Notes under the pieces: model-generated
What the model saw: the letters and a program-made list of their open reading frames with translations, nothing else
The model's database searches: none
What the model was told of the DNA's origin: nothing
NCBI GenBank assembly: GCA_914767715.1
Contig: OU612066.1
Span: 29,426,283 to 29,486,282, forward strand
Length of the DNA stretch: 60,000 bases
Source of the DNA: Membranipora membranacea
Lineage: Eukaryota; Bryozoa; Gymnolaemata; Cheilostomatida; Membraniporidae
Reading direction: 5' to 3'
Position numbers and translations under genes: made by a program
In this document: piece after piece, positions 34,981 through 47,769 of the stretch
How positions within the stretch are numbered: the stretch's first letter is position 1
How the letters are laid out: every line of letters starts with the position of its first letter

Positions 34981-35609
34981 ATGTGGTTGAATGTTGTTGA
35001 ATGTTGTTGAATGAAGTTGAATGATGTCGCCTACCAACGGAGCCCAATTCCATACTAGTACAAGGAGCTTTAGGTCCAGTACATACGGACCCCTGATCAT
35101 TCCCGCTCAGGTATAGAAATGAGGCTTTATTGGACTGATCTGTTAAAATATTCACTCGATAACATGCATAACATCTTGTGTTCCTAGTAATGACTCAGTC
35201 TCTATAGGATGTCAAATGTCTTGTTCAGGAGATAAAATTGTCAATCAATGGTAAAATTTAATTAGTGTAGCTCAGCCATCAGCTAAGTACTCGCTTCAGA
35301 TGCAGCAACATTGCAATATGTTTTTTAAATCTCCAGATAAAAAACAACATATTATCTGTAATGAACCCGCAACTGGTATTTTGTTGACAGGGGATCAAGG
35401 CTACCTACCATTGGAGACAAGCCTTTATTCTGCCTCCTCGTGGTGGCGTCAAACTTATCATAACCGCTGTTAGAGGCTCACAATCATACTATGCACTGGA
35501 TGATAAGCTGTTATCAACGGAACCACTGCCATGGTAAGTAGGCTGCTAAATCAACTGAGTCTTTTTATATGTTATTTAAAAATAGTATTACACAGCAGGA
35601 AAAAATAAA

Positions 35610-36424
35610 ATGGACCATGCTGATTTTAAAGTAGACAGAGCTGAGCATGATACTAGATTGATACAGGTTCTCCGTAGGCTCAAATCAGCGGGATTGACAC
35701 TCAACAGGCAGAAGTGTACATTTGATGTTGATCAGTTGGAATTTGTAGGTCATAAACTATCAGCAAAGGGCATCGATCCGATGGCTGGTAAAGTTGATGC
35801 TATAGTCAACGCTAAGGAACCAACATGCATAGAGGAGTTGCATTCTTTCTTAGGATTATCTAAATTTATTGTAGCAAGTTTATACCAGATTTCTCGATAA
35901 AGACAGAACCACTGCACAGACTGAAAAAGCAGCCAGCAGAAGGCAAGCAGAACGGTGTCAGAGAGACATTCATTCTCAACCAAGAGCAGAAAGTAGCGTT
36001 AGAGAAAGTGAAGAAAAGTCTAGCCAGTAGTGAGACTATAGGTTATTTTGATCTAAAATATCCAAGTAAGGTGGTAGCTGATGCAAGTCCTTTTGGTTTA
36101 GGCACTGTTCTTATTCAGGATCAGGAGGATGGACCACGGGTTATAAGGTATGCATCAAGAAGTTTGAGTGATGTTGAATCTAGATACCACCAGACTGAAA
36201 GAGAAGCTCTAAGTTTGGTGTCGGCATGTGGAAGATTCAAGCCATATTTGATAGGCAATAAGTTTGATTTGGTTACCGACCATGAGCCACTGAAGGTTAT
36301 TTATGGTTTGCGTTCAAAACCATGTGCTAGGATGTGCCATATGATGTGCCATATGTGCCATGATGTGCCATATGATTACACTGTAGTTTTATGGCCAGGT
36401 AGCAAAAACGTAGCAGACTCATAA
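35610..36424 (+). pseudogene. Ty3/Gypsy-type pol remnant in copy 1 (RT end and RNase H)
   Basis: The first frame (35610-35900) is the end of a Ty3/Gypsy reverse transcriptase, with LTLNRQKCTFDVDQLEFVGH and the connection motif EELHSFLGL. After a frame change, 36008-36424 is RNase H, with the catalytic Asp in VVADASPFGLG, the Glu in TEREALSL and the Asp in TDHEPL. The RT palm with its YxDD site and the whole integrase core are absent. Near its end, copy 1 has a slipped repeat (CHMMCHMCHDV) where copy 3 keeps the family-like RIERWV. It is a dead element. Confidence 0.85.
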
Positions 36425-36482
36425 GAGATCGAATTTCACACAAAACTGATACTCGCTTTTACAATGATATATTTATGTAGTA

Positions 36483-36818
36483 GTGAACAAAAGTGGTTCA
36501 CAGGTAACTGTGCGTTCCTCAGATGGACGAGAATATGTCTGTAACAGCTCCCATCTGAGACCCTGCAAGAGAATCCATGAAATTATTCTACCTTCTTTTG
36601 TAGATACCTGTGTTGTAGGCGGCACAGAGGAGGACAGGAGGGAAGACTATAAGAAATCATCACGCCACAGAAAAACTCCAAACAGATATACTAACTACCT
36701 AGAATGTCTAAAGGATTATTGTGACTTCTGTTACACATACTATCATCAAGAAACTCAACCTAATACATGTCAAAAGTGCCCGATGCACTGCAGCACAACA
36801 GAGTTGAAAGGAGAGTGA
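36483..36818 (+). pseudogene. C-terminal tail of the same pol (copy 1)
   Basis: GSQVTVRSSDGREYVCNSSH and the following RKTPNRYTNYL segment resemble the chromodomain-less tail that follows integrase in Ty3/Gypsy elements. A Cys-rich end (CLKDYCDFCYTYY, then CQKCPMHC) is unusual. The stop is at 36818, then comes a purine tract and the LTR. Confidence 0.55.
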
Positions 36819-37123
36819 ACTCCTGCGGTTTCATGCCAAGGAAATCCTACCCCCACTGACAACGCGAATATCAGTGGTGCTTGTTCTCTATTTTCCCATA
36901 ACTAAATTATGGTTTTTTTAAGGCAAGGATGGCACGGTAGCTGCTGGCCGCAATTGACTCTAAATATCTCTACACTAAAGAGATTCCATTGACATTATTT
37001 ACATACTAAAATATATTATTGCTGTACCAATTTCATAAATAAGACATTTATGTTGCTGTAACACTTTATGCTTGTCTTTTGTATGTAAAGTTTTCAGGTT
37101 ATTACTCATTCAAGTTTAACGAG

Positions 37124-37301
37124 AAAAAGAGGGATGTTGTGCCCTCATACGCAGTGACCACTAATTAAGGTCACGTGCTCATTTAGCATGCTGCCAATTG
37201 TATAAATAGGCATGGCATCACAACTATGTTCAGTTGATATTTAGTCATTACAAGTCATTAGACATAATGGTCACATAATAAATATACACACTCCGACAAC
37301 A
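37124..37301 (+). mobile_element. Polypurine tract and LTR, copy 1
   Basis: The tract AAAAAGAGGGA precedes TGTTGTGCCC.., and the repeat closes with CGACAACA at 37301 (TGTTG/CAACA ends). Inside are a TATA-like TGTATAAATAGGC and AATAAA. The sequence is about 167 bp long and nearly identical to 49755-49921. Homology to copy 3 continues past CAACA to about 37460, so the true LTR may be longer. Confidence 0.75.
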
Positions 37302-37324
37302 AATCAAACAGCTTGATTTATATA

Positions 37325-37448
37325 TAACTAGACCAAGTCCGGTCCATTTGCCTGCATTCCGAGTTGCTCCCGATCCACAGGTCACGGCGCGGCGTGCCCA
37401 GAAGAAGGGGCAACTCCAAAGCGTAGGGAAATGGATCAAACTAATGTA
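37325..37448. mobile_element. Palindromic MITE in copy 1, with an empty site in copy 3
   Basis: It shares TGCCTGCATTCC, GATCCAC.GGTCACG..GCGGCGTG and GGATCAAACTA with 18032-18156. Copy 3 reads GATTTATATACAACCAAC here without it, so the junction and TA duplication can be read directly. Confidence 0.85.
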
Positions 37449-37473
37449 CAACCAACAAAACACAAAATAAACA

Positions 37474-37725
37474 TTGCCAACTGTTGATGATTTATTACAG
37501 GATATGAATGGCAGCAAGCTTTTCAGCAAATTAGACATGAAAGAAGGTTTCACGCAATTTGCGCTGCATCCTGATTCAAGGGATATCACAACATTCAGTT
37601 GTCATATTATTGGCTTATATCGATATATCGTTTATCGGATATTTTATGGTTGCTCTATGGCTCCAGAGAAATTTGTGCGGAGATTCATAGATTGATTCAA
37701 AGCATTCCAGGTGTAGCAAACCTCG
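37474..37725 (+). pseudogene. Detached RT fragment between two LTR pieces
   Basis: The frame TVDDLLQDMNGSKLFSKLDM and on (with HPDSRDITTFS and APEKF) is the N-terminal palm of a Ty3/Gypsy reverse transcriptase, the part missing from the pol at 35.6 kb. It lies between a piece of LTR (to ~37460) and a repeated LTR piece (37726-37890, CATTAGACATAACGGTCAC..). This suggests an internally deleted LTR-RT-LTR element or a recombination product. Confidence 0.75.
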
Positions 37726-37890
37726 TCATTAGACATAACGGTCACATAATAAATATACACGCTCTGACAACAAATCAAACAGCTTGAATTATATACAACC
37801 AAAACAACAAAAGACAAAATGAACATTTATATCCACTAGTACCGTTGGTGTAAGAGCCCCATCAACCACATACAGCTGCAAAACAAATGA

Positions 37891-38280
37891 GTTACCCCTA
37901 AAAGGGAATATGTCAGGAGCTGACCTCACTGTATCAGGTAAAAGAGTCCTCAAAAATGTGATCAATTATTTTCTACTATTTGAGAAAAATTTTGTTTACA
38001 GTTCAATTCTCAAATTGCTCGGTGTGACAATTCTATAATAGCATTCCCTGCAATGTTATTATACATAATGATTGATATGCTGTATACTTTTGTTCATTTG
38101 ACTTGTTATACACAAGAAACAAGAGTATCTGCCAAAACCTATGCACATTTTATAGATAACCTCACCAGAGAAACAACTACCTGTACACAACCTGAATCAC
38201 GATGTCATACAACAACAACAACAACAACAACAACCAGGGGCTTATATTCTAAAAAATTTCACTCACTGACTTTTAAGAGA
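37891..38280. other. Unique sequence between copies 1 and 2
   Basis: No gene or repeat is clear apart from an (ACA)n run at 38211-38236. Confidence 0.4.
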
Positions 38281-38610
38281 TGAGCATAATGATCGGGCAC
38301 AGCCCGATCCACACGCCGTAGGCGTGGCGGGGAGGGTGTGGGAGGGGCGCTTAAGCGCCCTCCCACACGGAAATTTTTGCATATCGGTAGCAAAATAGTG
38401 CAAGCAGAGAGGTATTTCAATAGCTCACTGAGCTGTTGGGTACTTTCAGAAAACAACTCAATAGCAGTAGAAGATTACAGTAAAAATGCTCCAGTTATAA
38501 AGCATTAATTTGAAAAAAAACTGACCTCGATGGGATTCGAACCCACAACAATCTTATTACCAGTGAATAATAGGCAGACGCTCTACACACTGAGCTATTC
38601 AGCCACTCAC
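38281..38610 (-). mobile_element. GC-rich hairpins followed by a tRNA-derived SINE head
   Basis: On the minus strand, 38606-38523 has the A box TAGCTCAGTGTGTAGAGCG and the perfect B box GGGTTCGAATCCC. About 150 bp away lie two GC-rich stems: CACGCC..GGCGTG near 38312 and GTGTGGGAGGGGCGC/GCGCCCTCCCACAC at 38336-38369. The A/B-box distance (about 45 nt) is again longer than in a normal tRNA. Confidence 0.6.
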
Positions 38611-38645
38611 GGAAATCCATGGGCCGTGAGTGATAATATACGCCA

Positions 38646-38705
38646 CTGACAACAACAACAGCAACAACAACAACAGCAACAGCAACAACAGCAACAACAA
38701 GAACA
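38646..38705 (+). repeat. (AAC/AGC)n trinucleotide array
   Basis: Runs of CAACAACAGCAACAACAACA and related triplets. Low-complexity sequence. Confidence 0.9.
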
Positions 38706-39179
38706 ACTTTGGAAGCTACCACTACTAGACCAGGGATTAGGGATCACATCACAGCAGCACAGAGAATCAACTGTACCAATAAGAAAAGTCACCTCACCAG
38801 ATACAGGTAGGTAATAAGCATTTTGAAATCAAAACTCTGAAACTTCCTGCTTAAATCAAAAATTAGATTTATCCGCTTTCATGACATTGGGGCGTCACTC
38901 AATTAGTTTGCTGGTCTCTATATAGAAAGTTTTACTGTTCCATGCTCCATTTCCAAGGAGCATGTGACAATTTGAATGGTTAACTACACATAAAATGTGT
39001 ACAGTTTCTTTAACTTGTCAGTTCTAAACCACTCATCCATTCCATATCCTCGACCTGTATCAAAATTGTCATTTCCTTGATGGTGCTACAAAATTTTAAT
39101 GATATCCAATTTTATTTTTTACCGGAGCTCGCCAACTGTTTTATTTAATACCCCAGGGTATTTCAACAGTGGATTATAA

Positions 39180-39450
39180 ATGAATCTGCAAGCCTGTAAG
39201 GTCAAAAATGTTGTAATGGGCGTTTTCTACAACAAGGAGACTTTGCAGACAGTGCAGTGATAACAATATTTCCTTAATACTATTACTCCTAAGTTGAAAA
39301 GAGGCATGTACTCGATCAGTCAAAGTGCTTAAGGCTGCTGCAAGTGTCTGTTTGTAGTATTACATTATCAAACATTCATTTTTATAGTATTCGATAATGC
39401 CGCCAACAGGAGCTTGCAGTCGTCTCAGCACACAAACTAACGTTAGACAA
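39180..39450 (+). repeat. Diverged copy of the ORF zone at 34.38-34.55 kb
   Basis: GGTCAAAAATGTTGTAATGG, GGCTGCTGCAAGTG and GCCAACAGGAGCTTGCAG line up with 34382, 34458 and 34527. Indels and stops show that it is an older relic, and it carries no minisatellite. Confidence 0.7.
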
Positions 39451-39576
39451 AAACTTCAACACTTTATCACACAAATCGATAGAAGTCATGATAAGGCCTC
39501 ATCACTTTTCTTGTTTGTCATATTTTTAGCTGTCATGTATGACAAATAAGCAGTATCAGGAGAAATTAGCAATATA

Positions 39577-42170
39577 TAGAGTTTTCCTTAGTTGTTTTTC
39601 AAATGTGACCGTATCACTAGATACCATCGGCTTCTGGATTCAAGTAATTTTCAGGTAGCCAAATTTCATGTTTTGATTTAGATTTCCAAATTTCAGCATG
39701 ATCAAATAAAATCTTCGCCGGCAAATAATAAATAAAGATTTAGCTTATCATGACTAAGCATCACGCTAATTGGCAACTTAATTATTCAAAGCTTCGGTAT
39801 TTATTTTTTTATACTATATTAGCCAATTTATTATTTAATGTAGGATTAAAATGTGAAGATATTTAAACCAAATGTAATGAGGATTCCTCGCCATTAACCA
39901 TGGATGTTATTTATACCTGCTGTGTTGAATTCTAGCTGGGTATATAAGCATTTGCGGTAACTCAAAATGGCAGTGGTTAGAGTTGTAATTTAAAAATTTA
40001 AAGAACTAAAACTGGGTTTTCTTATTTTCTGTGCTGACACTTTATATGTTTGTGACAAAATAAACCAACCAACCAATAATACTATGCATGTCAGCGGACA
40101 TGTACAGCGGACGTCGATTATATTTTTCCTGCGTGTTGAAGTACCATAGAACTAAGAGAAAGGAAACAACTACTGGAAGGGGGGCTGTCGTAAACTGAGT
40201 GAGTCAATATAGTAGGCCAGTAACATATTATGGTATACAGTAGTTATTCAAGTTGTGTCCTTTTGTCCTAAGGTAGGACAATCTCAACTCAAACAGTGCA
40301 ACACCATTTGAACCGAGGAGTTGCATCCCCTCTGAGCAATTTGGCATTATGCATTCGTACCTTTCGGATTTGGCATTTAGCATGTCGTTCCTAATTTCCA
40401 TAGCCACCCTATGCAACACAGCGTGTTAGGGTTGTTGGGCTTTATCAATATAAATATTTTCTGATCCGCAAATCCTTCTCATCTAGGTTTAACCCAAAGG
40501 AATAGACAAGTAGTGTTCTTCTGGTGGTGGGTTTATTCTGAGCTGGATAATCGCCTATTATTTTAAAATTAATGTGTATAAGGTCTGTGTGTCCTACAGA
40601 GGTTATTGTTCTATCCCCGTTCTCTATCAGATAGTATTATCATAAAACAGAAGCTGGTGTCTATCACCTGTTTTCTAGAGAGTTCGGTCTCATACCACTA
40701 CTCTCCCCCCCCCCCACTTTAGACAATACAAGACAGCAGAGGCTGAGATGTATAGTACATCGCTGACATACTCATTCTCATGATTGTGACTGAGCCATGA
40801 GTAGGTCTCTGATTTAGCTATTGTTACCACAAACTGGATTTTGTATGGATAATTATTCATCATACTTTAAATCCTCTATCATCGGAAGTTCATCTAAAAC
40901 TTCAAGTTTAATTTTGTACCTAATGAACTCAGATCAATTCCGGGCGAGAGGGTTGGGGCAAAAACACCATGATACTTTGTTTTTCACTTATGATCAGCAG
41001 GATGAGTGGTCAGCTCTATCCGTGACCAGGACATAATATTACACACCGATCTCCACGAGATCACGCCATGATCTAACTTTTATCTCTACCTGCACCTATT
41101 TGTTGATTAGGCGGACAAGCCAAGTATAGATCATCCAGCTAAAATCATCCCAAGCAAATAAAATCAGGCACTGGTGTTGTAATAGATAAATAAAAAAACT
41201 GTTAAGAGACCATATCCCACACCACACACCTCTGATTCAAGCCCATTGCTGCCCATGTGATCACCTTCAATGACTCACCAGTTTCTCTTGGCTCGATGAC
41301 CAAACTCTCCTGTTTCAAGCTAGGAGTATTAAAATATCTTCTTTCAGCATAAAAGTTTCTTCGTCTTTTTGTCTTTTTGTCTTTTGTTATGGCACTAAAT
41401 GTAAAAAAATTTCCTCAAAATGATTTAGTTTGCGAAATAAAGTATTAACAAAAATGCAATCTTCCAACGAGTAATCTAGCATTTTCACATTATAGAACTG
41501 GTTCAATGCTTAGGTTACCACCCCATCTGGATTTGTACAAGCCTAACTTGATATAACACCATGAGAATCAATCCTGATAGACCTGTCTGTCTGTCTGAGA
41601 AAGTCAAGACCAGTTCCAGAACGAGAATGGAATTGACAGCGGACAGTAAGGCAACAGATGAATAACAACGTCCAATTCTTTACCAGTGTTGTTTAATCCT
41701 GAAATCAACCCACATAATACATTATGTAAGTTACAGAGAAGATAGAGGTACATTACAGTTATATTGATCTGATTATGGCCAATGCATAGATGCATTATGG
41801 CCAGAACATTGACATAATAATGGTCTTCAACGCCTCTTTGTTATCAAACTTATGATAATCAGGCTAATGTATCAACCAGAGACTCGGAAAAATGGGGATC
41901 GAACCCATACAGCCTTCTCTTCTTCAATTTTCTATTGAGTCACGAGAATCATGTTTGTGGAGGGGAGGAAAAATTTGGCGAGAAGTGTTATTTACCCAGA
42001 ATGCAACTCTCAGCAACATAAGTACATAGGGTATACACAGATTATCTGTTACAAAATGTTAGGTACAAATTGCCAAGATAACAAAAACAACATCAACAAC
42101 TAAAATGATAATAGATGGAATGAGGCTACCTAATATGATGATTAAATATAATGTGAGTTTATTTCAGTAT
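39577..42170 (+). repeat. Segmental duplication unit, copy 2 (left 2.6 kb only)
   Basis: It matches 30301-32820 nearly throughout (AGTTGTTTTTCAAATGTGAC to GATTAAATATAATGTGAGTT) and then stops abruptly; copy 3 begins within 20 bp. The poly-C tract at 40706 and the TGTC repeat at 41584 correspond to those of copy 1. A B-box-like GGGTTCGATCCCC (minus strand, 41890-41915) is present here and, altered, in copy 3, but is absent from copy 1. Confidence 0.9.
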
Positions 42171-44029
42171 CAAAATTGCACCATCAATTAGTTGTTTTTC
42201 AAATGTGACCGTATCACTAGATACCATCGGCTTATGGATTCAAGTAATTTTCAGGTAGTCAAATTTCATGTTTTCATTTAGATTTCCAAATTTCAGCATG
42301 ATCAGATAAAATGTTCGCCGATAAAATAATAAATAAAGGTTTAGCCTATCATGACTAAGCATCACGCTAATTTGCAACTTATTCAAAGCTTCGGTATTTA
42401 TTTATTTATACTATTTTATTTGCCAATTTATTATTTAATGTATGATTTAAATGTGAAAATATTTAAACCAAATGTAATAAGGATTCCTTGCCATTGACCA
42501 TGGATGTTATTTATACCTGCTGTGTTGAATTCTAGCTGGGTATATAAGCATTTGCGGTAACTCAAAATGGCAGTGTTTGGAGTTGCAATTTAAAAATTTA
42601 AAGAACTAAAACTGGGTTTTCCTTTTTTCTGCGCTGACACTTTATATGTTTGTGACAAAATAAACCAACCAACCAATAATACTATGCATGTCAGCGGATA
42701 TGTACAGCGGACGTTGATTATATTTGTCCTGCGTGTTGAAGTACCATAGAACTAAGAGAAAGGAAACAACTACCGGAAGGGGGGCTGTCATAAACTGAGT
42801 GAGTCAATATAGTACGCCAGTAACATATAATGGTATACAGTAGTTATTCAAGTTGTGTCCTTTTGTCCTGAGGTAGCACAATCTCAACTCAAAATGAACC
42901 GAGGAGTTGCATCCCCTCTGGGCAATTTGGCATTATGCATTTGGCATTTTCGTACCTTCAGCATTTGGCATTTAGCATGTCGTTCCTGATTTCCATAGCC
43001 ACTCTATGCAACACAGCGTGTTAGGGTTGTTGGGCTTAATCAATATCAGTTTTTTCTGATCCGCGAATCCGTTCTCATCTAGGTTTAACCCAAAGGAATA
43101 GACAAGTAGTTTTCTTCTTGTGGTGGGTTTATTCTGAGCTGGATAATCGCCTATTATTTTAATATTAATGTGTATAAGGTCTGTGTGTCCTACAGAGGCC
43201 ATTGTATTATCTCCGTTCTCTATCAGATAGTATTATCATAAAACAGAGGGTGGTGTCTATCACCTGTTTTCTAGAGAGTTCGGTCTCATACCACTACTCT
43301 CCCCCCCCCCCCCCACTTTAGACAAGACAAGATAACAGAGGCTGGGATGTATAGTACATCGCTGACATACTCACTCTCATGATTGTGACTGAGCCATGAG
43401 TAGGTCTCTGATTTAGCTATTGTTACCACAATCTGGATTTTGTATGGATAATTAATTATTCATCATACTTTAAATCCTCTATCATACAAAGTTCAAGTTT
43501 AATTTTGTACCTAATGAACTCAGATAAGTTGCGGGCGGGAGGGCAGTGACAAAAGATCATGATACTTTGTTTTTCACTTATGATCAGCAGGATGAGTGGT
43601 CAGATCTATCCATGACCAGGACATAATGTTACACACCGATCTCCACGAGATCACGCCATGATCTAACTTTTATCTCTACCTGCACCTCTTTGTTGTTTAG
43701 GTGGACAAGCCAAGTATACATCATCCAGCTAAAATCATCCCAAGCAAACAAAATCAGGCACTGGTGTTGTAATAGAGAGATAAATAAACTGCTAAGAGAC
43801 CATATCCCACACACCTCTGATTCAAGCCCATTACTGCCCATGTGATCACCTTCAATGACTCACCAGTTTCTCTTGGCTCGATGACCAAACTCTCCTGTTT
43901 CAAGCTAGGAGTATTTAAATATGTTCTTTCAGCATAAAAGTTTCTTCTTTTTAATTTCCTCAAAAGTATTTAGTTTGCCAAATAAAGTATTAACAAAAAT
44001 GCAATCTTCCAACGAGTAATTTAGCACTT

Positions 44030-44525
44030 TCATATTATTATTATGAACTTTATCAACCACCGATCAATTCATGAAGCAAATAAGACCATGTGAAAACAGA
44101 AACAAAAAATAAAAGAAGCAATAAGAAGGCATTGACGTATTCATGTGTATTTATAAAAAAGGCTTTTTCTGCAAGGAGCAGTGTTGGATTTAGGGAGGGT
44201 TGTGGTTTTGTGATGGTGCCTGTCATTTGTTGCTAGTGAATGTAGGTGATGGTAATGTGGACGGCTGGTGTTCTTTCTCACATTATAGACATACTTTAGG
44301 CAGCATAATATGTCCAGATAAACACTTAGTTCTGGTAAATTTAATGCTGCAAGCCGCTCATAATGTTCTAACCATGGCAAAATAACTTCTGTAGTCTTTA
44401 GAGAATCTCCTTGTCTCCTTTCGACAAGTATGGGTACCAACTTGGAGCTTCATAGGAGATCACTGATAGAATTCTCGATCTATAAAATGTGACCAGACTA
44501 GTTGTTGAGACTCCAACTTTCCTGA
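44030..44525. mobile_element. Insertion private to copy 3
   Basis: Copies 1 and 2 run from TAGCATTTTCACATTATAGA straight into ACTRGTTCAATGCTTAGG. In copy 3 the same flanks are split by about 490 bp. The insertion starts near a sequence (ATGAACTTTATCAACCACCG) that is the inverse of the loop at 33451. A 99-codon minus frame at 44440-44141 (starting MVPILVERRQGDSLKTTEVI) crosses it. I recognise no transposase. Confidence 0.7.
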
Positions 44526-46150
44526 GCCGAATAATGGCATTATAGAACTGGTTCAATGCTTAGGTTACAACCCCATCTGGATTTGTACAAGCCTAACTTG
44601 ATATAACACCATGAGAATCAACCCTGATAGACCTGTATGTCCGTCCGTCCCTCCGTCTGTCCGTCCCTCCGTCTGTCTGTCTGTCTGTACCAGACCAAGA
44701 TTGGGATTGACAGCGGACAGTAAGGGGACAGATGAATAACAACGTCCAATTCTTTACCAGTGTTGTTTTATCCAGAAATCAACCCACATAATACATTATG
44801 TAAGTTACAGAGGAGATAGAGGTACATTACAGTTATATTGATGTGATTATGGCCAATGTAAAGATGCATTATAGCCAGAACATTGACATAATAATGGTCT
44901 TCAACGCCTCTTTGTTATCAAACTCATGATAATCAGGGCGATGTATCAACCAGAAACTCGGAAAAATGGGGATGGAACCCATATAGCCTTCTTCAATTTT
45001 CTATTGTGTCACGGGAATCATGTTTGTGGAGGGAGGAAAATTTTGGGGAGATGTGTTAATTAACCAGAATGCAACTCTCAGCAACATAAATACAAAGGGT
45101 ATACACAGATTATCTGTTACAAAATGTTAGGTACAAAGTGCCAAGATAACAAAAACAACATCAACAACTAAAATGATAATAGATGGAATGAGGCTACCTA
45201 ATATGATGATTAAATATAGTGTGAGCTTTGTTTGGCTGTGCGTCAGGGGACAGATAATTTAACTAATTATTGTTCTAGCAAATATCTATGTGCTATTCAC
45301 ATATCTTCTAAGCAGTGGAGCAAATAGCAATATATATATTACATTACATTATATCACATGGTGACACAAATCCCGATAGAACTGTTATGGCATGCATAAT
45401 GTAGTCGGAGAGTTTTGCTGTCCAAAACTCCCTGATGTAGTGTGTCGCAATTTTGAATCAAAGAATTGCATTATCAAATGAGTCAGAGCGAAAAATTGGC
45501 TAAAAGAGTGCTGGTGAAAGTCTTAAGGCCTGAAAACTGAGAAATAAGGCTGCTAAGATGCTCTCAATGAGCAGGTGTGTCAGGTATATCTCTATTATCA
45601 GCAGTTTGTCTGACGATCGGATAGCTGGTGTGATGTGGCAACACTATATTCTGCTAGTACATCAAAAACCATTGGAATAGGATGGGTTTGGTGTCGGGGG
45701 TCAAAATATTTGATTTTTTGCTTCAAAATCCCGAAGTCAAGAAGTTTGATATATCCAAGAAACCATCTGTACCATATTGTTTGATATGAATAAAATATAT
45801 TGATTGCCCATCCCGTTATGAAAACATACTATCAAAATTAAGTATTTGATTTAACTGATTTTTAGCTGACATATCTCTTTTATAATAACAATAACTTTGT
45901 GACTTACCATGAAACTATATTATTATTTGCATTTTCTTTTCTGTCAGATCTAATTTATACATTCAATTGTATCAAATTAAAGTAATCACAAGCAAACAAA
46001 CATGTTGGCCGCCATGGGCTATACTATATTATTGAGACTGCAAGCTATTACATCATCAGTTATGTAAAAGGATTGTTGAAGCGTGACGCCGAGAAGCTAA
46101 GCTGCTCAACAAAAGTTCTCTCTAGAATTTCGATAAAAGATTGATGAGAA

Positions 46151-46915
46151 TATGCCTAAATGTAAGCGTATGACGTCCACACAGAACTCAAATGATAGCA
46201 GCGAGTCATCCTGTAGCATACACAAAATGGAAGAGAGCTCTGGAACCACAGCTCTGCCGTATGTGCAGAAAAGTATGAAAGCAATTCAGAAAAAACAGCT
46301 CGTACAGAAAGGAGTCAGTGATTGAAATCAAAGGCTTGGTGAGTAATCCACAAGTTGTTGTCAGTCTGGATTCTGCTAGATAAGAAATTTCAAAGAATGT
46401 TCTGCCAACCCAACTTGCAGCGGCAAATCCCAAACTTTGAGTGAAAAATAACACCAAAATATCTGGTGATAGTGTCAGCTCTGTTCTAGCAGTTGATGAT
46501 CAAATAACAATGAATTATTTACTGATAATTTCTACAACACCACATCACAAATTCTTGTCAATAGAATCAAACATGTAAAATCATTTCTTCAGTATTACCG
46601 CTAGTTATTGACAGTATCCCAACCACTCTAACCTATGCAATGAATTGCACAATCCAGCAGCAGCGCAAAGCTGCTCTCGATACGGAGACATTACCTAGAC
46701 CTAGACCTTTATTAATATTATCAAGGTCAAAATGTTGCAATGGGCGATTTCTACAACAGGGAGACACCGCAGAATTGCACTCGATTATTCAACGTGCCTA
46801 CGGCTGCTGCAAGTGCCTTTTTGTGGTATTTCACTATCCAACATTAATTCTGTTCATGTTCGACAATGCCACCTACAGGAACTTGCAGCCGTCTCAGCAC
46901 ATAGACCACCATTAG
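46151..46915 (+). pseudogene. Unknown ORF zone of copy 3
   Basis: This is the counterpart of 33802-34566, broken further by small indels (for example a 9-bp loss near 46295 and one-base losses near 46504 and 46533). The surviving open piece (46640-46915) is in a different frame from the one open in copy 1. Confidence 0.35.
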
Positions 46916-47034
46916 ATGACATTGTATTCTTCAATCTCTTTAATCTGGCATCATCAAGCTTTCTAACCCAACTTTGCTGTTTCCAGATGCACTGGTTGGG
47001 AACTGCACATTTAACAAAACTGTATGGAGGATTA

Positions 47035-47769
<735 letters not shown>

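Larger units (their letters stand above)
30301..37890 (+). repeat. Segmental duplication unit, copy 1 (~7.6 kb)
   Basis: It starts at AGAGTTTTCTTTAGTTGTTT and runs to the shared right end CATACAGCTGCAAA. It is nearly collinear with copy 3 (42186-50030); the two share, in order, a dispersed repeat left end, a poly-C tract (31438), a TCTG microsatellite (32315), a gag-like or unknown ORF zone, a 9-bp minisatellite, a broken pol and an LTR. Unlike copy 3 it has a 60-bp palindrome at 33428-33500, a MITE at 37325 and an extra RT fragment at 37474. Confidence 0.9.

Noticed and set aside
35610-36818. An active Ty3/Gypsy element
   Set aside because: The RT palm and integrase core are missing, frames are broken, and only one LTR is present per unit.
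38607-38792. Cysteine-run ORF on the minus strand
   Set aside because: It is a translation of the AAC/AGC triplet repeat and carries no other coding feature.
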